Under the pieces are notes generated by a model. That model did not search any database and was not told the DNA's origin. It saw only the letters and a list, made by a program, of their open reading frames with translations. Shown one piece after another: positions 21,066 to 32,442 of a stretch of DNA of 64,000 nt; within the stretch, counting starts at the first letter, position 1; each line of letters starts with the position of its first letter. Location: NCBI GenBank assembly GCA_031253755.1, contig JAIRVT010000075.1:43301-107300 (forward strand). The letters are read 5' to 3'. This DNA is from Enterobacteriaceae bacterium (GTDB lineage: Bacteria > Pseudomonadota > Gammaproteobacteria > Enterobacterales > Enterobacteriaceae). The position numbers and the translations under genes were made by a program.

Positions 21066-21801
21066 ACAATTTATGCCAGTTAAACTGGCTCAGGCATTAT
21101 CCAATACACTTTTTCCAGAATTAGACAGCCAGCTTCGTTCAGGGCGTCATATTGGTATAGACGATCTCGATAATCACGCTTTCTTGATGGATTTTCAGGC
21201 AGAACTGGAAACCTTTTACACACGTTATAACGTGGAATTAATCCGCGCGCCGGAAGGCTTTTTCTACCTGCGTCCGCGCTCAAACACGCTGATCGCCCGC
21301 TCAGTTTTATCTGAACTGGACATGATGATCGGTAAAATACTGTGTTACCTCTATCTCAGCCCGGAGCGTTTGTCCAATCAGGGCATATTTACGTTTCAGG
21401 AACTGTATGAAGAGCTGTTGTCATTGGCGGATGAAAACAAGCTGATGAAACTGGTTAACCAACGCTCAACCGGTTCCGATTTGGATAAACAAAAATTGCA
21501 GGAAAAAGCCCGCACTTCCCTGAATCGCTTGCGCCGTTTGGGCATGGTCTATTTTCTGCAAAGCGATCATTTTAAAACCCCAGGTAATAAATTCACCATC
21601 ACCGAAGCGGCATTCCGTTTCGGTGCCGATGTACGCAGCGGTGATGATCCACGCGAGGCTCAGTTACGGATGATCCGTGATGGGGAGGCGATGTTGGTGG
21701 AAAGCAGTTTATCGCAGGAAAGCCGTTTATTACAGGAAAGCAACGAAAACGATGAAGCATCAGGGCATTCAGCAGCCGATGCGGAGGAAGAACAGTCATG
21801 A
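21046..21801 (+). CDS. mukE: Chromosome partition protein MukE
   Basis: MukE is the winged-helix dimer that binds MukF. The family start [18 protein letters not shown] is the ATG at 21046, which gives 251 residues (E. coli 234) and a 20-bp overlap with mukF. The frame is open from 21019 but the extension is not conserved. The extra length is an acidic, serine-rich C-terminal tail ([20 protein letters not shown] region), which is variable in the family. It overlaps mukB by 4 bp, so mukF-mukE-mukB are translationally coupled. Confidence 0.97.
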   Translation: MSSTHIEQFMPVKLAQALSNTLFPELDSQLRSGRHIGIDDLDNHAFLMDFQAELETFYTRYNVELIRAPEGFFYLRPRSNTLIARSVLSELDMMIGKILCYLYLSPERLSNQGIFTFQELYEELLSLADENKLMKLVNQRSTGSDLDKQKLQEKARTSLNRLRRLGMVYFLQSDHFKTPGNKFTITEAAFRFGADVRSGDDPREAQLRMIRDGEAMLVESSLSQESRLLQESNENDEASGHSAADAEEEQS

Positions 21802-24800
21802 TTGAACGCGGTAAATTTCGCTCGCTGACACTGGTTAACTGGAACGGCTTTTTTGCCAGAACGTTTGATCTTGACGAACTGGTCACGACGTTATCCGGCG
21901 GTAACGGTGCGGGTAAATCCACGACGATGGCAGCCTTTGTCACCGCATTGATCCCCGATTTAACCCTGCTGCATTTCCGCAATACAACCGAAGCAGGTGC
22001 AACCAGCGGTTCCCGTGATAAAGGTTTGCACGGTAAATTGCGTGCAGGGGTCTGTTATTCCACGCTGGACGTGGTGAACTCCCGCCATCAGCGCATTATT
22101 GCGGGCGTTCGTTTGCAGCAGATAGCCGGGCGTGATCGCAAAGTGGATATCAAACCATTTATGATTCAGGGCGTGCCTGCCTCAATTCAGCCGACACAGC
22201 TATTAACTGAAAATATCAGCGAACGTCAGGCGCGGGTATTGCCATTAAATGAACTGAAAGAGCGCCTTGATGAAATAGAAGGCGTGCAGTTCAAGCAATT
22301 CAACTCCATTACTGACTATCATGCCCTGATGTTTGATTTAGGCGTGATCCCGAAACGCCTGCGTTCAGCCAGTGATCGCAGCAAATTTTACCGTCTGATT
22401 GAAGCCTCACTGTACGGCGGGATTTCCAGCGCCATTACCCGCTCGTTACGTGATTATCTGTTGCCGGAAAATAGCGGTGTCAGAAAAGCCTTTCAGGATA
22501 TGGAAGCGGCACTGCGCGAAAACCGTATCACACTGGAAGCTATCCGTGTCACGCAATCTGACCGTGACCTGTTTAAGCACCTGATTACCGAAGCAACGGC
22601 GTATGTTTCTGCCGATTATATGCGCCATGCCAATGAGCGCCGCGTTCATTTGGATGAAGCACTGGCTTTGCGCAGTGAATTATTCGGCAGCCGTCGCCAG
22701 TTAGTCACTGAACAATATCGTCATGTTGAAATGGCGCGGGAACTGACAGAGCAAAGCGGTACTTCGTCTGATCTGGAGATGGATTATCAGGCCGCCAGCG
22801 ACCATCTGAATCTGGTTCAGACCGCGCTTCGTCAGCAGGAAAAAATTGATCGCTATCAGGCAGATGTTGAAGAACTGACTTACCGGTTGGAAGAACAGAC
22901 GGAAGTTGTCGAAGAGGCGAAAGAGCAACAGGCAGAATACGAGGCAATTGCTGAAGCCGCGGAACAGGAAGTTGACGAGCTCAAAAGCCAGCTTGCGGAT
23001 TACCAGCAGGCGTTGGATGTGCAACAAACCCGCGCCATCCAATATCAGCAGGCATTACAGGCGCTGGAACGTGCCCGTGAACTGTGCCAGCTGCCGGAAC
23101 TGTCGATAGAAAATGCCGACGAGTGGCAGGAAACCTATCAGGCGAAAGAGCAACAGGCAACTGAATCGCTGTTGGCGCTGGAGCAAAAACTGAGTGTGGC
23201 CGATGCCGCTCACAGCCAGTTCGAACAGGCTTATCAGCTGGTGAAAAATATCGTCGGTGAAGTCAGCCGCAGCGAAGCATGGCAAAGTGCGCGTGACGTG
23301 CTACGCGAATGGTCATCCCAGCGGCATTTGGCCTCCCGTGTGCAACCGTTGCGTATCCAGTTGGCGGAACTGGAACAGCGCCTGAGCAGCCAACAAAATG
23401 CGGAGCGCTTGCTGGAAGAGTTCTGTAAACGCCATCACCAGCAATATCAGGCCGAAGATCTGGAAGTTTTGCAGGGTGAATTAGACGCTCAGTTGGAAGA
23501 ACTGAGTGTGAGCGCGAATGAAAGTGGCGAGCGTCGTATCCAGATGCGTCAGGAACTGGCTCAACTCAAACAGAAAATTCAGGAGCTGACAGCACGGGCA
23601 CCTGTCTGGTTGTCTGCACAGGAAACGCTGAGCCAGCTTTGTGAGCAGAGTGGTGAAACGTTCGAAAACAGCAATGATGTCACGGAATATATGCAGCAAC
23701 TGCTGGAGCAGGAACGTGAAATCACGGTTGAACGCGATGATGTGGCAGCACAAAAACGTGAGCTTGAAAAACAGATCGAGCGCCTGAGTCAGCCAAGTGG
23801 CGCAGAAGACAGCCGGCTGTTGGCGCTGGCAGAGCGTTTTGGTGGCGTTTTGTTGTCAGAAATTTATGACGATATCACGATTGATGATGCGCCTTATTTC
23901 TCCGCTCTGTATGGCCCGGCACGTCACGCGATTGTTGTGCCCGATCTCTCATTGGTACGCTCTTATCTGGATGCGTTGGATGATTGCCCTGAAGATCTCT
24001 ATTTGATTGAGGGTGACCCGCAATCCTTTGATGACAGCGTGTTCCATTTTGAAGAGCAGGATAATGCGGTTCTGGTCAAATCCTCCGAACGCCAGTGGCG
24101 TTATTCCCGTTATCCGGAAGTGCCGCTGTTTGGTCGGGCGGCACGAGAGAACCGCCTTGAAGCGCTCAATCTGGAGCGCGATTCGTTGGCGGAACGCTAT
24201 GCAACGCTCTCATTTGATGTGCAGAAAATCCAGCGCTCGCATCAGGCCCTCAGCCGTTTTGTCGGTAAGCATTTATCCGTGGCATTCGATAACGACCCGG
24301 AAGCTGAAATCCGCAGCCTGAATTCGCGCCGTACTGAACTGGAACGGGAACTGTCACAGTTTGAGTCTCAGACGCAACAGCACCAACAAAAACTGGTCCA
24401 GACTAAAGAGAGCCTGTCCACATTGAACCGTTTGATCCCGCAAATAGCGATTTTGCTGGATGAAACCTTGATTGACCGGGTGGAAACGGTGCGTGAAGAA
24501 ATGAGCGAAGCGCAAGACGCAGCACGTTTCTTACAGCAGCATGGCCATGCGCTGAACAAACTGGAGCCGTTGGTTTCTGTCCTGCAAAGTGATCCGCAAC
24601 AGCACGAACAGCTACAGCAGGATTATGCAGACGTGAAACACAGCCAGATTACGGCTAAACAGCAGGCTTTTGCGCTGACCGAAATCGTACAGCGCCGTGC
24701 ACATTTCAGCTACAGCGATTCAGCGGGAATGCTCAGTGAAAATAGTGATCTGAACGACAAATTGCGCCAGCGTCTTGAACATGCAGAATCAGATCGCAGC

Positions 24801-26255
24801 CGCGCCCGTGACCAATTGCGCCAGCAACAGGCACAATATGTGCAGTTCAATCAGGTATTGGCATCGCTGAAAAGTTCTTATGACACCAAACAGGACATGT
24901 TGAAAGAACTTGAGCAGGAGATGAAAGACATTGGCGTTCAGGCGGATGCCAATGCAGAAACCCGCGCCCGTGAGCGTCGTGATCAGCTTCATGCAGCCGT
25001 GCAAACTAACCGTTCCCGCATCAATCAGCTTGAGAAACAGATCGCATTCTGCGAAGCCGAAATGGAGAACCTCCAGAAGAAACTGCGCAAATCAGAACGT
25101 GATTACTACCAGAAACGTGAGCAAGTGGTGTCGTCCAAAGCGGGCTGGTGTGCCGTGATGCGGATGGTGAAAGACAATGGTGTCGAGCGCCGTCTCCATC
25201 GCCGTGAACTGGCCTATATGGATGGAGATGCGTTGCGTTCCATGTCGGATAAGGCGTTGGGGGCGCTGCGTTTGGCGGTGGCGGATAATGAACACCTGCG
25301 TGATGCGTTGCGGTTATCAGAAGATCCGAAACGTCCTGAGCGTAAGATCCAATTCTTTGTGGCGGTGTATCAACATCTGCGTGAGCGTATTCGTCAGGAC
25401 ATCATTCGCACGGATGATCCGGTTGATGCCATTGAACAAATGGAAATTGAACTGGCTCGTTTAACCGAAGAACTGACAGCACGTGAGCAAAAATTAGCCA
25501 TCAGCGCCAAAAGTGTGGCGAATATCATTCGTAAAACCATTCAGCGTGAACAGAACCGCATCCGCATGTTGAATCAGGGATTGCAAACCGTCGCTTTCGG
25601 TCAGGTCGGGGGCGTTCGTCTGAATGTCAATGTGCGTGAAAGTCACGCAGTGTTGCTGAATGTACTTTCGGAGCAGCAGGAGCAGCATCAGGATCTGTTT
25701 AACAGCCAGCGCCTGACCTTTTCTGAGGCAATGGCTAAACTCTACCAGCGCCTGAATCCACAAATGGATATGGGGCAGCGTTTGCCTCAGACGATTGGTG
25801 AAGAATTACTGGATTACCGTAATTACCTTGAATTAGATGTTGAGGTGAATCGTGGTTCCGATGGCTGGTTAAAAGCCGAAAGCGGGGCGCTTTCTACCGG
25901 CGAAGCAATTGGTACGGGGATGTCTATTCTGGTGATGGTGGTGCAGAGTTGGGAAGAAGAATCCAGCCGTCTGCGTGGTAAAGATATCTCGCCATGCCGT
26001 TTGTTGTTCCTTGATGAAGCGGCGCGTCTGGATGCGAAATCTATTGCGACGCTGTTTGAGTTATGTGAGCGCTTGCAAATGCAGCTGATTATTGCTGCAC
26101 CGGAAAATATCAGCCCGGAAAAAGGAACGACTTATAAGCTGGTACGCAAAATCTTCAACAATCAGGAACATGTACATGTTGTTGGATTGCGGGGCTTTGG
26201 ACAGGAAGCCAACACGCCGGAACAGCGAGAAGAACAAGCTCAAGCGATATTCTGA
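21798..26255 (+). CDS. mukB: Chromosome partition protein MukB (SMC-like condensin)
   Basis: MukB is the 1485-residue SMC-type ATPase (E. coli 1486) that condenses the chromosome with MukF and MukE. Head parts lie at both ends: Walker [10 protein letters not shown] near residues 34-42; the signature [17 protein letters not shown] stretch near 1367 and Walker [14 protein letters not shown] near 1400. Two long coiled-coil arms, rich in Glu, Gln and Arg, flank a hinge in the middle (around residues 650-800, containing [15 protein letters not shown]). MukB, MatP and the Ter domain interact in E. coli; matP is 26 kb downstream here. Confidence 0.98.
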   Translation: MIERGKFRSLTLVNWNGFFARTFDLDELVTTLSGGNGAGKSTTMAAFVTALIPDLTLLHFRNTTEAGATSGSRDKGLHGKLRAGVCYSTLDVVNSRHQRIIAGVRLQQIAGRDRKVDIKPFMIQGVPASIQPTQLLTENISERQARVLPLNELKERLDEIEGVQFKQFNSITDYHALMFDLGVIPKRLRSASDRSKFYRLIEASLYGGISSAITRSLRDYLLPENSGVRKAFQDMEAALRENRITLEAIRVTQSDRDLFKHLITEATAYVSADYMRHANERRVHLDEALALRSELFGSRRQLVTEQYRHVEMARELTEQSGTSSDLEMDYQAASDHLNLVQTALRQQEKIDRYQADVEELTYRLEEQTEVVEEAKEQQAEYEAIAEAAEQEVDELKSQLADYQQALDVQQTRAIQYQQALQALERARELCQLPELSIENADEWQETYQAKEQQATESLLALEQKLSVADAAHSQFEQAYQLVKNIVGEVSRSEAWQSARDVLREWSSQRHLASRVQPLRIQLAELEQRLSSQQNAERLLEEFCKRHHQQYQAEDLEVLQGELDAQLEELSVSANESGERRIQMRQELAQLKQKIQELTARAPVWLSAQETLSQLCEQSGETFENSNDVTEYMQQLLEQEREITVERDDVAAQKRELEKQIERLSQPSGAEDSRLLALAERFGGVLLSEIYDDITIDDAPYFSALYGPARHAIVVPDLSLVRSYLDALDDCPEDLYLIEGDPQSFDDSVFHFEEQDNAVLVKSSERQWRYSRYPEVPLFGRAARENRLEALNLERDSLAERYATLSFDVQKIQRSHQALSRFVGKHLSVAFDNDPEAEIRSLNSRRTELERELSQFESQTQQHQQKLVQTKESLSTLNRLIPQIAILLDETLIDRVETVREEMSEAQDAARFLQQHGHALNKLEPLVSVLQSDPQQHEQLQQDYADVKHSQITAKQQAFALTEIVQRRAHFSYSDSAGMLSENSDLNDKLRQRLEHAESDRSRARDQLRQQQAQYVQFNQVLASLKSSYDTKQDMLKELEQEMKDIGVQADANAETRARERRDQLHAAVQTNRSRINQLEKQIAFCEAEMENLQKKLRKSERDYYQKREQVVSSKAGWCAVMRMVKDNGVERRLHRRELAYMDGDALRSMSDKALGALRLAVADNEHLRDALRLSEDPKRPERKIQFFVAVYQHLRERIRQDIIRTDDPVDAIEQMEIELARLTEELTAREQKLAISAKSVANIIRKTIQREQNRIRMLNQGLQTVAFGQVGGVRLNVNVRESHAVLLNVLSEQQEQHQDLFNSQRLTFSEAMAKLYQRLNPQMDMGQRLPQTIGEELLDYRNYLELDVEVNRGSDGWLKAESGALSTGEAIGTGMSILVMVVQSWEEESSRLRGKDISPCRLLFLDEAARLDAKSIATLFELCERLQMQLIIAAPENISPEKGTTYKLVRKIFNNQEHVHVVGLRGFGQEANTPEQREEQAQAIF

Positions 26256-26283
26256 GGATAATTCTTTTTCAGATTAATCTATT

Positions 26284-26313
26284 AAAGCCGCCACCAAATT
26301 CAGTGACGGCTTT
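26284..26313 (+). terminator. Terminator after mukB
   Basis: AAAGCCGCCAC (26284-26294) pairs with GTGACGGCTTT (26303-26313) with one mismatch. It is followed by GTAATTTG, a weak T-run. Confidence 0.65.
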
Positions 26314-26403
26314 GTAATTTGTTATGACTACAATGTATTTGTTTGACTCGTCTTTAAGTATTATTACTTCAATTTTGTAACCCGGATATAAGAAGGAAAA
26401 ACG

Positions 26404-27117
26404 ATGCGTAAAGTGAAGTTAGTATTTAGTGCAATCGTGCTTGCTGTTAGCTTAAGTAGCACAGTTCAGGCAAAAATACAGATGCCGGAACAAGTGAGTT
26501 CAGGTGTTACGGCGATAGAGCTTTCTCAACGTCAGGCGGTCCATTGGGTTTCTGTAGAACAGATTGAGAGAAGTTTGCAGAACCAGCCACCTATGGCGGT
26601 CGGATTTGATATTGATGATACGGTATTGTTTTCCAGCCCCGGCTTTTATCGTGGCAAACTGGAATATTCCCCGAATGACAACAGTTATCTGGAAAATTCG
26701 GAATTTTGGCAAAAAATGAATAATGAATGGGATAAATTCAGTTTGCCGAAACAGGCGGGTATCAAATTGGTACAGATGCACCTGAAACGTGGAGATAATA
26801 TCTACTTCATCACAGGGAGAACGAAAACAAAAACAGAAAAAGTGAGCCAATATTTGCAGGAAGCGCTCCATATTCCTGCTGATAAAATGAACCCAGTCAT
26901 TTTTGCCGGTGATGAGCCAGGTAAAAATAATAAAATTAGTTGGATGAAAGACAATCAATTGAAAATTTATTATGGAGATGCAGATACCGATATTTCGGCA
27001 GCCCGTGAATTAAATATCCGAGGGATCCGTATTTTAAGAGCATCAAATTCTTCCTATCAACCTTTGCCCAAAGCAGGACGATTTGGTGAAGAAGTTGTCA
27101 CTGGATCTGAGTATTAA
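26404..27117 (+). CDS. aphA: Class B acid phosphatase AphA
   Basis: A 237-residue periplasmic, HAD-type phosphatase/phosphotransferase that removes phosphate from nucleotides and other organic phosphates (DDDD superfamily). A signal peptide ends ...STVQAKIQ. The nucleophile motif is FDIDDTVLFSSPGF with D69 and D71; YFITGRTKTKTEKV and YYGDADTDISAARE are the other motifs. It is 149 bp after mukB; in E. coli aphA is elsewhere, so it is a lineage-specific neighbour between mukB and ldtD. A strong terminator follows. Confidence 0.96.
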   Translation: MRKVKLVFSAIVLAVSLSSTVQAKIQMPEQVSSGVTAIELSQRQAVHWVSVEQIERSLQNQPPMAVGFDIDDTVLFSSPGFYRGKLEYSPNDNSYLENSEFWQKMNNEWDKFSLPKQAGIKLVQMHLKRGDNIYFITGRTKTKTEKVSQYLQEALHIPADKMNPVIFAGDEPGKNNKISWMKDNQLKIYYGDADTDISAARELNIRGIRILRASNSSYQPLPKAGRFGEEVVTGSEY

Positions 27118-27453
27118 CCTGAATGGATATTAGGTTTACTTCTAATTAAAGGTGCTTTAAGCACCTTTTCTTTTTTATAATTAGCATAAGCTAATTTATT
27201 ATAGCGAAAATTTTCTTTTATCTCATGTAATTGGATATAATTGAGGCGCTTTCTGTTTTAATGAGTAATTATGTATATAATTACTACTATTCTCTTCAGA
27301 TAAATAGATCCAGCGATAATTAAAATAAGTCATTAATTAGTCAGATATACCCAGTAAATTTCATGTACCGTGCCAAGGCTGATAATAATACAGTCGGCGA
27401 ATTTGTTACCTCTGAAAAAGAGGGGGCGTGGATAAAAAGCGAGGTGAGCTCTT
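27118..27453. other. 336-bp gap between aphA and ldtD
   Basis: Contains the aphA terminator at 27148-27173 and AT-rich sequence that presumably holds the ldtD promoter. GAGGTGAG just before 27454 is the likely ldtD ribosome site. Nothing else is recognised. Confidence 0.6.
27148..27175 (+). terminator. Rho-independent terminator after aphA
   Basis: Stem AAAGGTGCT / AGCACCTTT (27148-27156, 27160-27168) with loop TTA, followed by TCTTTTTT. Confidence 0.92.
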
Positions 27454-29193
27454 ATGCCAAATAATACGGTAAAGTTACTGAAAATCTCTTTTATCTGTAG
27501 TGCGTTAGCAGTATCAGAGGGCGCTTTTGCCAGCCAACAAAATGGGATGGCAACAAACGATACCCTGCAATTATCTGGGGAAAAAAGAGCCAATACTCAT
27601 ATTGTATCGGCTCAGGTGACACCTGAATCTCCGGCTCTTTCTGCTAAGGAAAGTAAGCGGGAATTACAGGAACTATTATCTAAACAAATAAAACCGATAT
27701 ATACCGAACAATTATTCCGGTTATATTCGGCAAATAATATTCAGCCATTATGGCAGGATAAAAAGGCCGTACAAAATTTTAAAAAGCAATTGGTTGATTT
27801 GTCGCTAGCTGGGGTTCAACCTCAATTCAGTAAATGGCTTTTACAACTTAATTCTCCTGAATTAAGTGCGATGGAACAGGATATTGTTCTATCAGATGCC
27901 ATGTTAGGTTATCTTCATTTTATTAATAATCTTAATAATAAAGGAGAATCTTGGTTATATAGACAAAATACTTATACGCTTGCCGCTCCTCCATCCGATT
28001 CAATTGATAAATGGCAACAGCATATTAAGGATAATAGCCTGAATGATTATATTCTGGCATTGTTACCTAACCACTCAATGTACGAAAATATGCGTAGTGA
28101 GATGTTAAAACAATTGTCGGATACGCAACCGTGGCCTGAATTTTTGATGAAAGAAACATTAAGACCGGGGCAAAATAATAAAAATGTCATGGAATTGCGC
28201 AATATTCTCATTCGTTCCGGTTATTTGGAGCCGTCAGCGGTCAAAGCTGAAAACCAGTTGTATAACCAAGAGTTGGTCGCTGCTGTAAAACGTTTTCAGT
28301 CTTTACATGGGCTGCTTGCTGATGGTGTGATTGGGCAGGCAACAAAGGTATGGTTGAATACTACACCAAAAACGCGCGCCCGGATTATGGCCTTGAATAT
28401 GCAGCGATTGCGTATTATTCCTGAGGAACACTCTACCGCGATTTTAGTGAATATTCCGAATTACTCGTTGCTTTATTATTTAGATGGTAAAGAAGTACTG
28501 AGTTCTAAAGTCGCTGTTGGACGTCCAAGCCGAAAAACACCGATTATGAGCAGTGAACTGAATAATGTGGTGATTAATCCTCCCTGGACAGTTCCCGTGA
28601 GTATGACGCGTAAAGATATCGCACCAAGGGCAATGCGCGATCCTAATTATTTTAGTAGTCGTGGCTACACGGTTTTTTCCAGTTGGAGTAATGATGCCAC
28701 TGCCATCAATCCGTCATCGATTAATTGGGGAGAAATAACACCCGGTAATTTCCCTTATCGGATCAGGCAAGCTCCGGGGCCGACTAATTCATTAGGCAGA
28801 TTTAAATTTAATATGCCGAATTCAGAGGCAATATATCTGCATGATACGCCAAATAAAGCTGCATTTAGCCGTGAAATGAGAGCGATTAGTTCTGGTTGTG
28901 TGCGTGTTAATAAAGCACCTGAATTGGCAAATATGTTATTGGGCAATGCGGGTTGGAATGAAGGGCGAGTCAATAACACCTTGAAAACATGGAAAACAAC
29001 TTATGTAAATATACCGAAAAGGATCCCCGTATTTCTTTATTATCAAACCGCTTGGGTTGATGAAGAAGGAAAACCCCAGTATCGTGCCGATATTTATGAA
29101 TACGATGTAAATGCCAGACAAAAATCTGAACTTGTCTCTCAAGTTTTGGCAACCGTGCGTGACTCACTGACAGCCAGCAAAGAAACAACTTGA
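27454..29193 (+). CDS. ldtD: L,D-transpeptidase LdtD (YcbB)
   Basis: LdtD makes 3-3 (mDAP-mDAP) cross-links in periplasmic peptidoglycan and allows growth when D,D-transpeptidases are blocked. The 579-residue precursor (E. coli 615) has a signal peptide ending ...EGAFASQQ, a helical scaffold region, a PG-binding domain near residues 240-300, and the YkuD domain from ~325. His463 (YLHDTPN) and Cys482 (SSGCVRVN) are the catalytic pair. The stop codon at 29191 lies inside an ERIC right-end sequence, so the last codons may have been replaced by repeat insertion. mepK follows. Confidence 0.96.
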   Translation: MPNNTVKLLKISFICSALAVSEGAFASQQNGMATNDTLQLSGEKRANTHIVSAQVTPESPALSAKESKRELQELLSKQIKPIYTEQLFRLYSANNIQPLWQDKKAVQNFKKQLVDLSLAGVQPQFSKWLLQLNSPELSAMEQDIVLSDAMLGYLHFINNLNNKGESWLYRQNTYTLAAPPSDSIDKWQQHIKDNSLNDYILALLPNHSMYENMRSEMLKQLSDTQPWPEFLMKETLRPGQNNKNVMELRNILIRSGYLEPSAVKAENQLYNQELVAAVKRFQSLHGLLADGVIGQATKVWLNTTPKTRARIMALNMQRLRIIPEEHSTAILVNIPNYSLLYYLDGKEVLSSKVAVGRPSRKTPIMSSELNNVVINPPWTVPVSMTRKDIAPRAMRDPNYFSSRGYTVFSSWSNDATAINPSSINWGEITPGNFPYRIRQAPGPTNSLGRFKFNMPNSEAIYLHDTPNKAAFSREMRAISSGCVRVNKAPELANMLLGNAGWNEGRVNNTLKTWKTTYVNIPKRIPVFLYYQTAWVDEEGKPQYRADIYEYDVNARQKSELVSQVLATVRDSLTASKETT

Positions 29194-29208
29194 AAGACGA
29201 TGGGTATA
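29186..29208 (+). repeat. ERIC right-end fragment overlapping the ldtD stop
   Basis: ACAACTTGAAAGACGATGGG plus TATA equals the right end of the ERIC-type copies (compare CAGCTTGAAAGACGATGGG at 29600-29619). Only this end remains. It supplies the ldtD TGA stop. Confidence 0.65.
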
Positions 29209-29639
29209 AGCAGTGGGGAATAAGGATTTTTATACTTCACTGCTTTTTCTTTTTTTCTCTTCTTTTTTATCATTTTTCGATCTCCTTCTCATTATTTCCT
29301 ATTTCTGCTGAAATTAACCTGATTCAAACAAATAATACCTTGTATTAATCCCAAATAAATATTTTAATTTTGTTTAATATGTCCGCGTCTTTCAGGTTGC
29401 CACTTTACCTGAGTTACACGGATATATCAGTTGTATTATGTAAATCTAGGCTTGAATAACCACAATAAAGTTTACGATAATATACAAAAACAGTAAAAGC
29501 ACAGGCTGATTGTTTCTGTATTGTTAATTGATTAAATGCAATTGTTAATATACTTTTAAATCTATCTACAAAGCATATACCTTATGGATTTCGAGTCGGC
29601 AGCTTGAAAGACGATGGGTAGAAAAGCAGGGCATAAAAC
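29194..29639. other. 446-bp gap between ldtD and mepK, bounded by ERIC fragments
   Basis: No gene is supported. An ERIC right-end fragment sits at its left border and a deleted ERIC copy (29574-29620) at its right border, 19 bp before the mepK start. The DNA between is AT-rich and should hold the mepK promoter. Confidence 0.65.
29574..29620 (+). repeat. ERIC-type repeat, heavily deleted (47 bp)
   Basis: CATATACCTTATGGATTTCG (left end) runs straight into GGCAGCTTGAAAGACGATGG (right end); the whole middle is missing. It ends about 19 bases before the mepK start and so forms part of its 5' leader. Confidence 0.75.
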
Positions 29640-30188
29640 ATGAATAATATTGATCACAGCCGTCGTAAGTGGCTCGGCATCGGTTTGGCTGCAATGGGAA
29701 TTGGGCTATTCTCTCATCGGGCATTATCTTCATTGACCACACCACGTCCCAGAAGTCTGCATATAGATAATCTTCATACAGGAGAAACAATTAAAGCCGA
29801 ATTTTTTAATGGTCATCACTATAATAAATCTGAACTTACCCGTCTGAATTATTTATTCCGTGATTATCGCAAAAATGAAATTAAAGCTATTGATCCAAAG
29901 TTGTTTGATCAGATTTATTTATTACAAATGCTGATGGGAATAAATAAATGTGTTCAATTAGTGTCAGGATATCGTTCGTTAAATACCAATGAGATGTTGC
30001 GCCACAAGAGTAAGGGGGTGGCAAAGCACAGTTATCATACACTCGGTCAGGCAATGGATTTTTACATTGACGGCGTGCAATTAGCACATATTCATAAAGC
30101 GGCATTAAAGATGAGTGCGGGCGGCGTTGGGTTTTATCCAAAAAGTAATTTTATTCATATTGATACAGGACCAGTCAGGAAGTGGTAA
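29640..30188 (+). CDS. mepK: Murein endopeptidase MepK (YcbK, DUF882)
   Basis: A 182-residue protein (E. coli YcbK 182) with a twin-arginine signal [14 protein letters not shown], so it is exported folded by Tat. The M15-like peptidase domain shows [30 protein letters not shown] and [12 protein letters not shown], with zinc-binding His and Asp residues. In E. coli MepK cleaves mDAP-mDAP cross-links, the bonds that LdtD makes, so ldtD-mepK is a make-and-cut pair. The start has only a weak AGGG about 10 bases upstream, next to the ERIC remnant. Confidence 0.93.
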   Translation: MNNIDHSRRKWLGIGLAAMGIGLFSHRALSSLTTPRPRSLHIDNLHTGETIKAEFFNGHHYNKSELTRLNYLFRDYRKNEIKAIDPKLFDQIYLLQMLMGINKCVQLVSGYRSLNTNEMLRHKSKGVAKHSYHTLGQAMDFYIDGVQLAHIHKAALKMSAGGVGFYPKSNFIHIDTGPVRKW

Positions 30189-30231
30189 TCTTAATACCCT
30201 CGATATATTGATTGTGGAGCGTAACAATATA

Positions 30232-30864
30232 ATGAAATACCACATTATGCCGGTCACCGTTGCGATGCAGAATTGTACGCTGATTTGGTGTGAAGAAACT
30301 CTGGAGGCTGCAATTGTTGATCCCGGCGGTGAAGCTGAAAAACTGATTGCCGAAATAGAGCAACGAGGATTAAAACTAACCCAAATTCTGCTGACACACG
30401 GTCATTTTGATCATGTTGGTGCAACCGTTGCGGTTGCCACACATTTTAATGTGCCGGTTCATGGGCCACATCAGGGCGATGCCTTTTGGATCGAAGCGTT
30501 AGAGGTTCAATGCCAGATGTTTGGTGTGGAAGAGTGTCCATCATTTACCCCTGAGCGTTGGTTGAATGAAGGGGATACATTGAAAATCGGTAAAATCCAG
30601 CTTTCTGTTTTACATTGCCCCGGACATACACCGGGCCATATTGTTCTTGTTAATCATGCAGACAAACTAATCTCAGCGGGGGATGTTCTGTTCAAAGGCA
30701 GTATTGGCCGCACCGATCTGCCGGGCGGAAATTACGAGGAATTGATCCAATCGATCAAAGAGAAAATACTGCCTTTGGAAGATGATTATCAATTCATTCC
30801 CGGACATGGGCCAATGTCAACACTGGGTTATGAACGAAAAACGAATCCTTTTTTGCAAAACTGA
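30232..30864 (+). CDS. gloC: Hydroxyacylglutathione hydrolase GloC (YcbL, type II glyoxalase)
   Basis: A 210-residue metallo-beta-lactamase-fold enzyme that hydrolyses S-lactoylglutathione in methylglyoxal detoxification. The metal motif THGHFDH (His56, His58, Asp60, His61) and [11 protein letters not shown] are clear. The frame is open from 30115, inside mepK, but the ATG at 30232 matches the E. coli start (MKYHI...). It is 43 bp after mepK, as in E. coli, and converges on aspC. Confidence 0.94.
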   Translation: MKYHIMPVTVAMQNCTLIWCEETLEAAIVDPGGEAEKLIAEIEQRGLKLTQILLTHGHFDHVGATVAVATHFNVPVHGPHQGDAFWIEALEVQCQMFGVEECPSFTPERWLNEGDTLKIGKIQLSVLHCPGHTPGHIVLVNHADKLISAGDVLFKGSIGRTDLPGGNYEELIQSIKEKILPLEDDYQFIPGHGPMSTLGYERKTNPFLQN

Positions 30865-30914
30865 TCAATGAAATCTAATCAATAAATTTTTTACTTCAGG
30901 GTCTGAAGATAGGA

Positions 30915-30941
30915 AAGAAAAAAGCCGCTTAAAGCGGCTTT
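30915..30941 (-). terminator. Terminator of aspC (perhaps also gloC)
   Basis: The palindrome AAAGCCGCT / AGCGGCTTT (30921-30929, 30933-30941) lies between the convergent gloC and aspC. Read on the minus strand it ends in TTTTTTCTTT, an ideal T-run for aspC. Confidence 0.88.
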
Positions 30942-30990
30942 GGTATTAGTGAGGATTATGTCTTCAGTAAAGACTCTGTATCGAGCAGAA

Positions 30991-32181
30991 TTAAAGCACA
31001 GCAACAATAGCTTCACACAAAGGAACCATGTTCTCCAGTGTCAGACCGGCCACGTTAATGCGACCGGAGCTGACCGCATAAATGCCGTACTCTGCACGCA
31101 GGCGCTCGACTTGTTCTTTTGTTAAGCCGCTGAATGAGAACATGCCATTTTGAGCAATAATGAAACTAAAGTCTTGTTTTGCGCCTTTTTCTTGCAGGGT
31201 GTTCACAAACAACTGGCGCATACGCTGGATGCGTTCACGCATGGTTGCTAATTCCTGCACCCATTCTGCTTTCAATTCTTCGTTGGACAGGATGGTTGTC
31301 ACAACAGATGCACCGTGAGCCGGTGGGTTAGAGTAGTTGGTACGAACAATGGATTTCGCCTGACTGAAGGCTCTTTCTGCGGTATCGCTGTCTGATGCAA
31401 CAATAGTACAGGCACCGACACGCTCATTGTACAGGCCAAAGTTTTTGGAATAAGAGCTGGCAACAATCAATTCATTGTGATTTTTGGTAAAAATGCGCAA
31501 GCCTTCGGCATCTTCGTCCAGACCTTTGGCAAAGCCCTGATAAGCGAAATCGAACACTGGTAACCAACCATTTGCCGCAGATAAATCGGCCAGTTTCTGC
31601 CACTGTTCAGCCGTCGGGTCGATACCGGTCGGGTTATGGCAGCAGCCGTGCAGCAGAACCACATCACCTGCCTGTGCTTCAGACAGGCTTGCCAGCATTC
31701 CTTCGAAATCCAGTGCGTGTTTTTCGGCATTGTAATAATTATATTCACGGATCTCTAAGCCCGCACTGGCGAAGACACCTTTATGGTTTGGCCAGGTTGG
31801 GTTGCTGATCCAAACACGTTTGGCGTTGGTTTGTTTAGCGATAAAATCAGCGGCGGTGCGCAGGGCGCCTGTTCCGCCTGGGCTTTGTACAGTACGTGCA
31901 CGTTTGTCAGTAACGATAGCGCTGTTAGGACCAAACAGCAGTTCCTGAGTCACACGACCAAATTCCGGTAACCCGCTAATCGCCAGATAATTTTTTGTGG
32001 TTTCGTTTTCCAGCAGGAATTTTTCTGCTTTTTTAACGGTGGTCAGGACAGGCGTTTTACCGGTTTCATCTTTATAGACACCAATACCCAGATTGATTTT
32101 ATTTTCGCGGGGGTCGGCTTTGAAACTGTCGGCTAAACCAAGAATAGGATCGGCAGGTGCTGCTGTAATTTTTTCAAACAT
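30991..32181 (-). CDS. aspC: Aspartate aminotransferase
   Basis: AspC is a PLP enzyme that interconverts aspartate and oxaloacetate with glutamate as partner. The start [18 protein letters not shown] at 32181 gives 396 residues, as in E. coli; the frame is open upstream to 32280 without conservation. The PLP lysine is in [15 protein letters not shown] near residue 246, and NPTGIDPT and [10 protein letters not shown] are typical class I motifs. It follows the porin gene on the same strand but each has its own terminator. Confidence 0.97.
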   Translation of the reverse strand: MFEKITAAPADPILGLADSFKADPRENKINLGIGVYKDETGKTPVLTTVKKAEKFLLENETTKNYLAISGLPEFGRVTQELLFGPNSAIVTDKRARTVQSPGGTGALRTAADFIAKQTNAKRVWISNPTWPNHKGVFASAGLEIREYNYYNAEKHALDFEGMLASLSEAQAGDVVLLHGCCHNPTGIDPTAEQWQKLADLSAANGWLPVFDFAYQGFAKGLDEDAEGLRIFTKNHNELIVASSYSKNFGLYNERVGACTIVASDSDTAERAFSQAKSIVRTNYSNPPAHGASVVTTILSNEELKAEWVQELATMRERIQRMRQLFVNTLQEKGAKQDFSFIIAQNGMFSFSGLTKEQVERLRAEYGIYAVSSGRINVAGLTLENMVPLCEAIVAVL

Positions 32182-32365
32182 TTTTTTGATTCCAAAATTT
32201 GGAGAGTTGAGTCCGAAATAAATTGAGTTCGAAATAAATGATATGGCGCTCAGGGTAACCTTAAGGAATCGATTTGCCAACTACTTGTAGCAAAAAGAAT
32301 AAAATCTTGTGAAGTAGTCTACGAAGTGGGAAAAAGAAATTGAAAAAACAATAAGATAAAATATA

Positions 32366-32391
32366 AAAAGCAGCGCCGAAGCGCTGCTTTT
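32366..32391 (-). terminator. Terminator of the OmpF-type porin gene
   Basis: An 11-bp stem (32366-32376 with 32381-32391, loop CGAA); on the minus strand GCTGC is followed by TTTTTATATTTT. Confidence 0.9.
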
Positions 32392-32442
32392 CTAAGTCTA
32401 AAACGGTTGAACTTTTCAGCTCAAACGATTTATCGGCAATAA

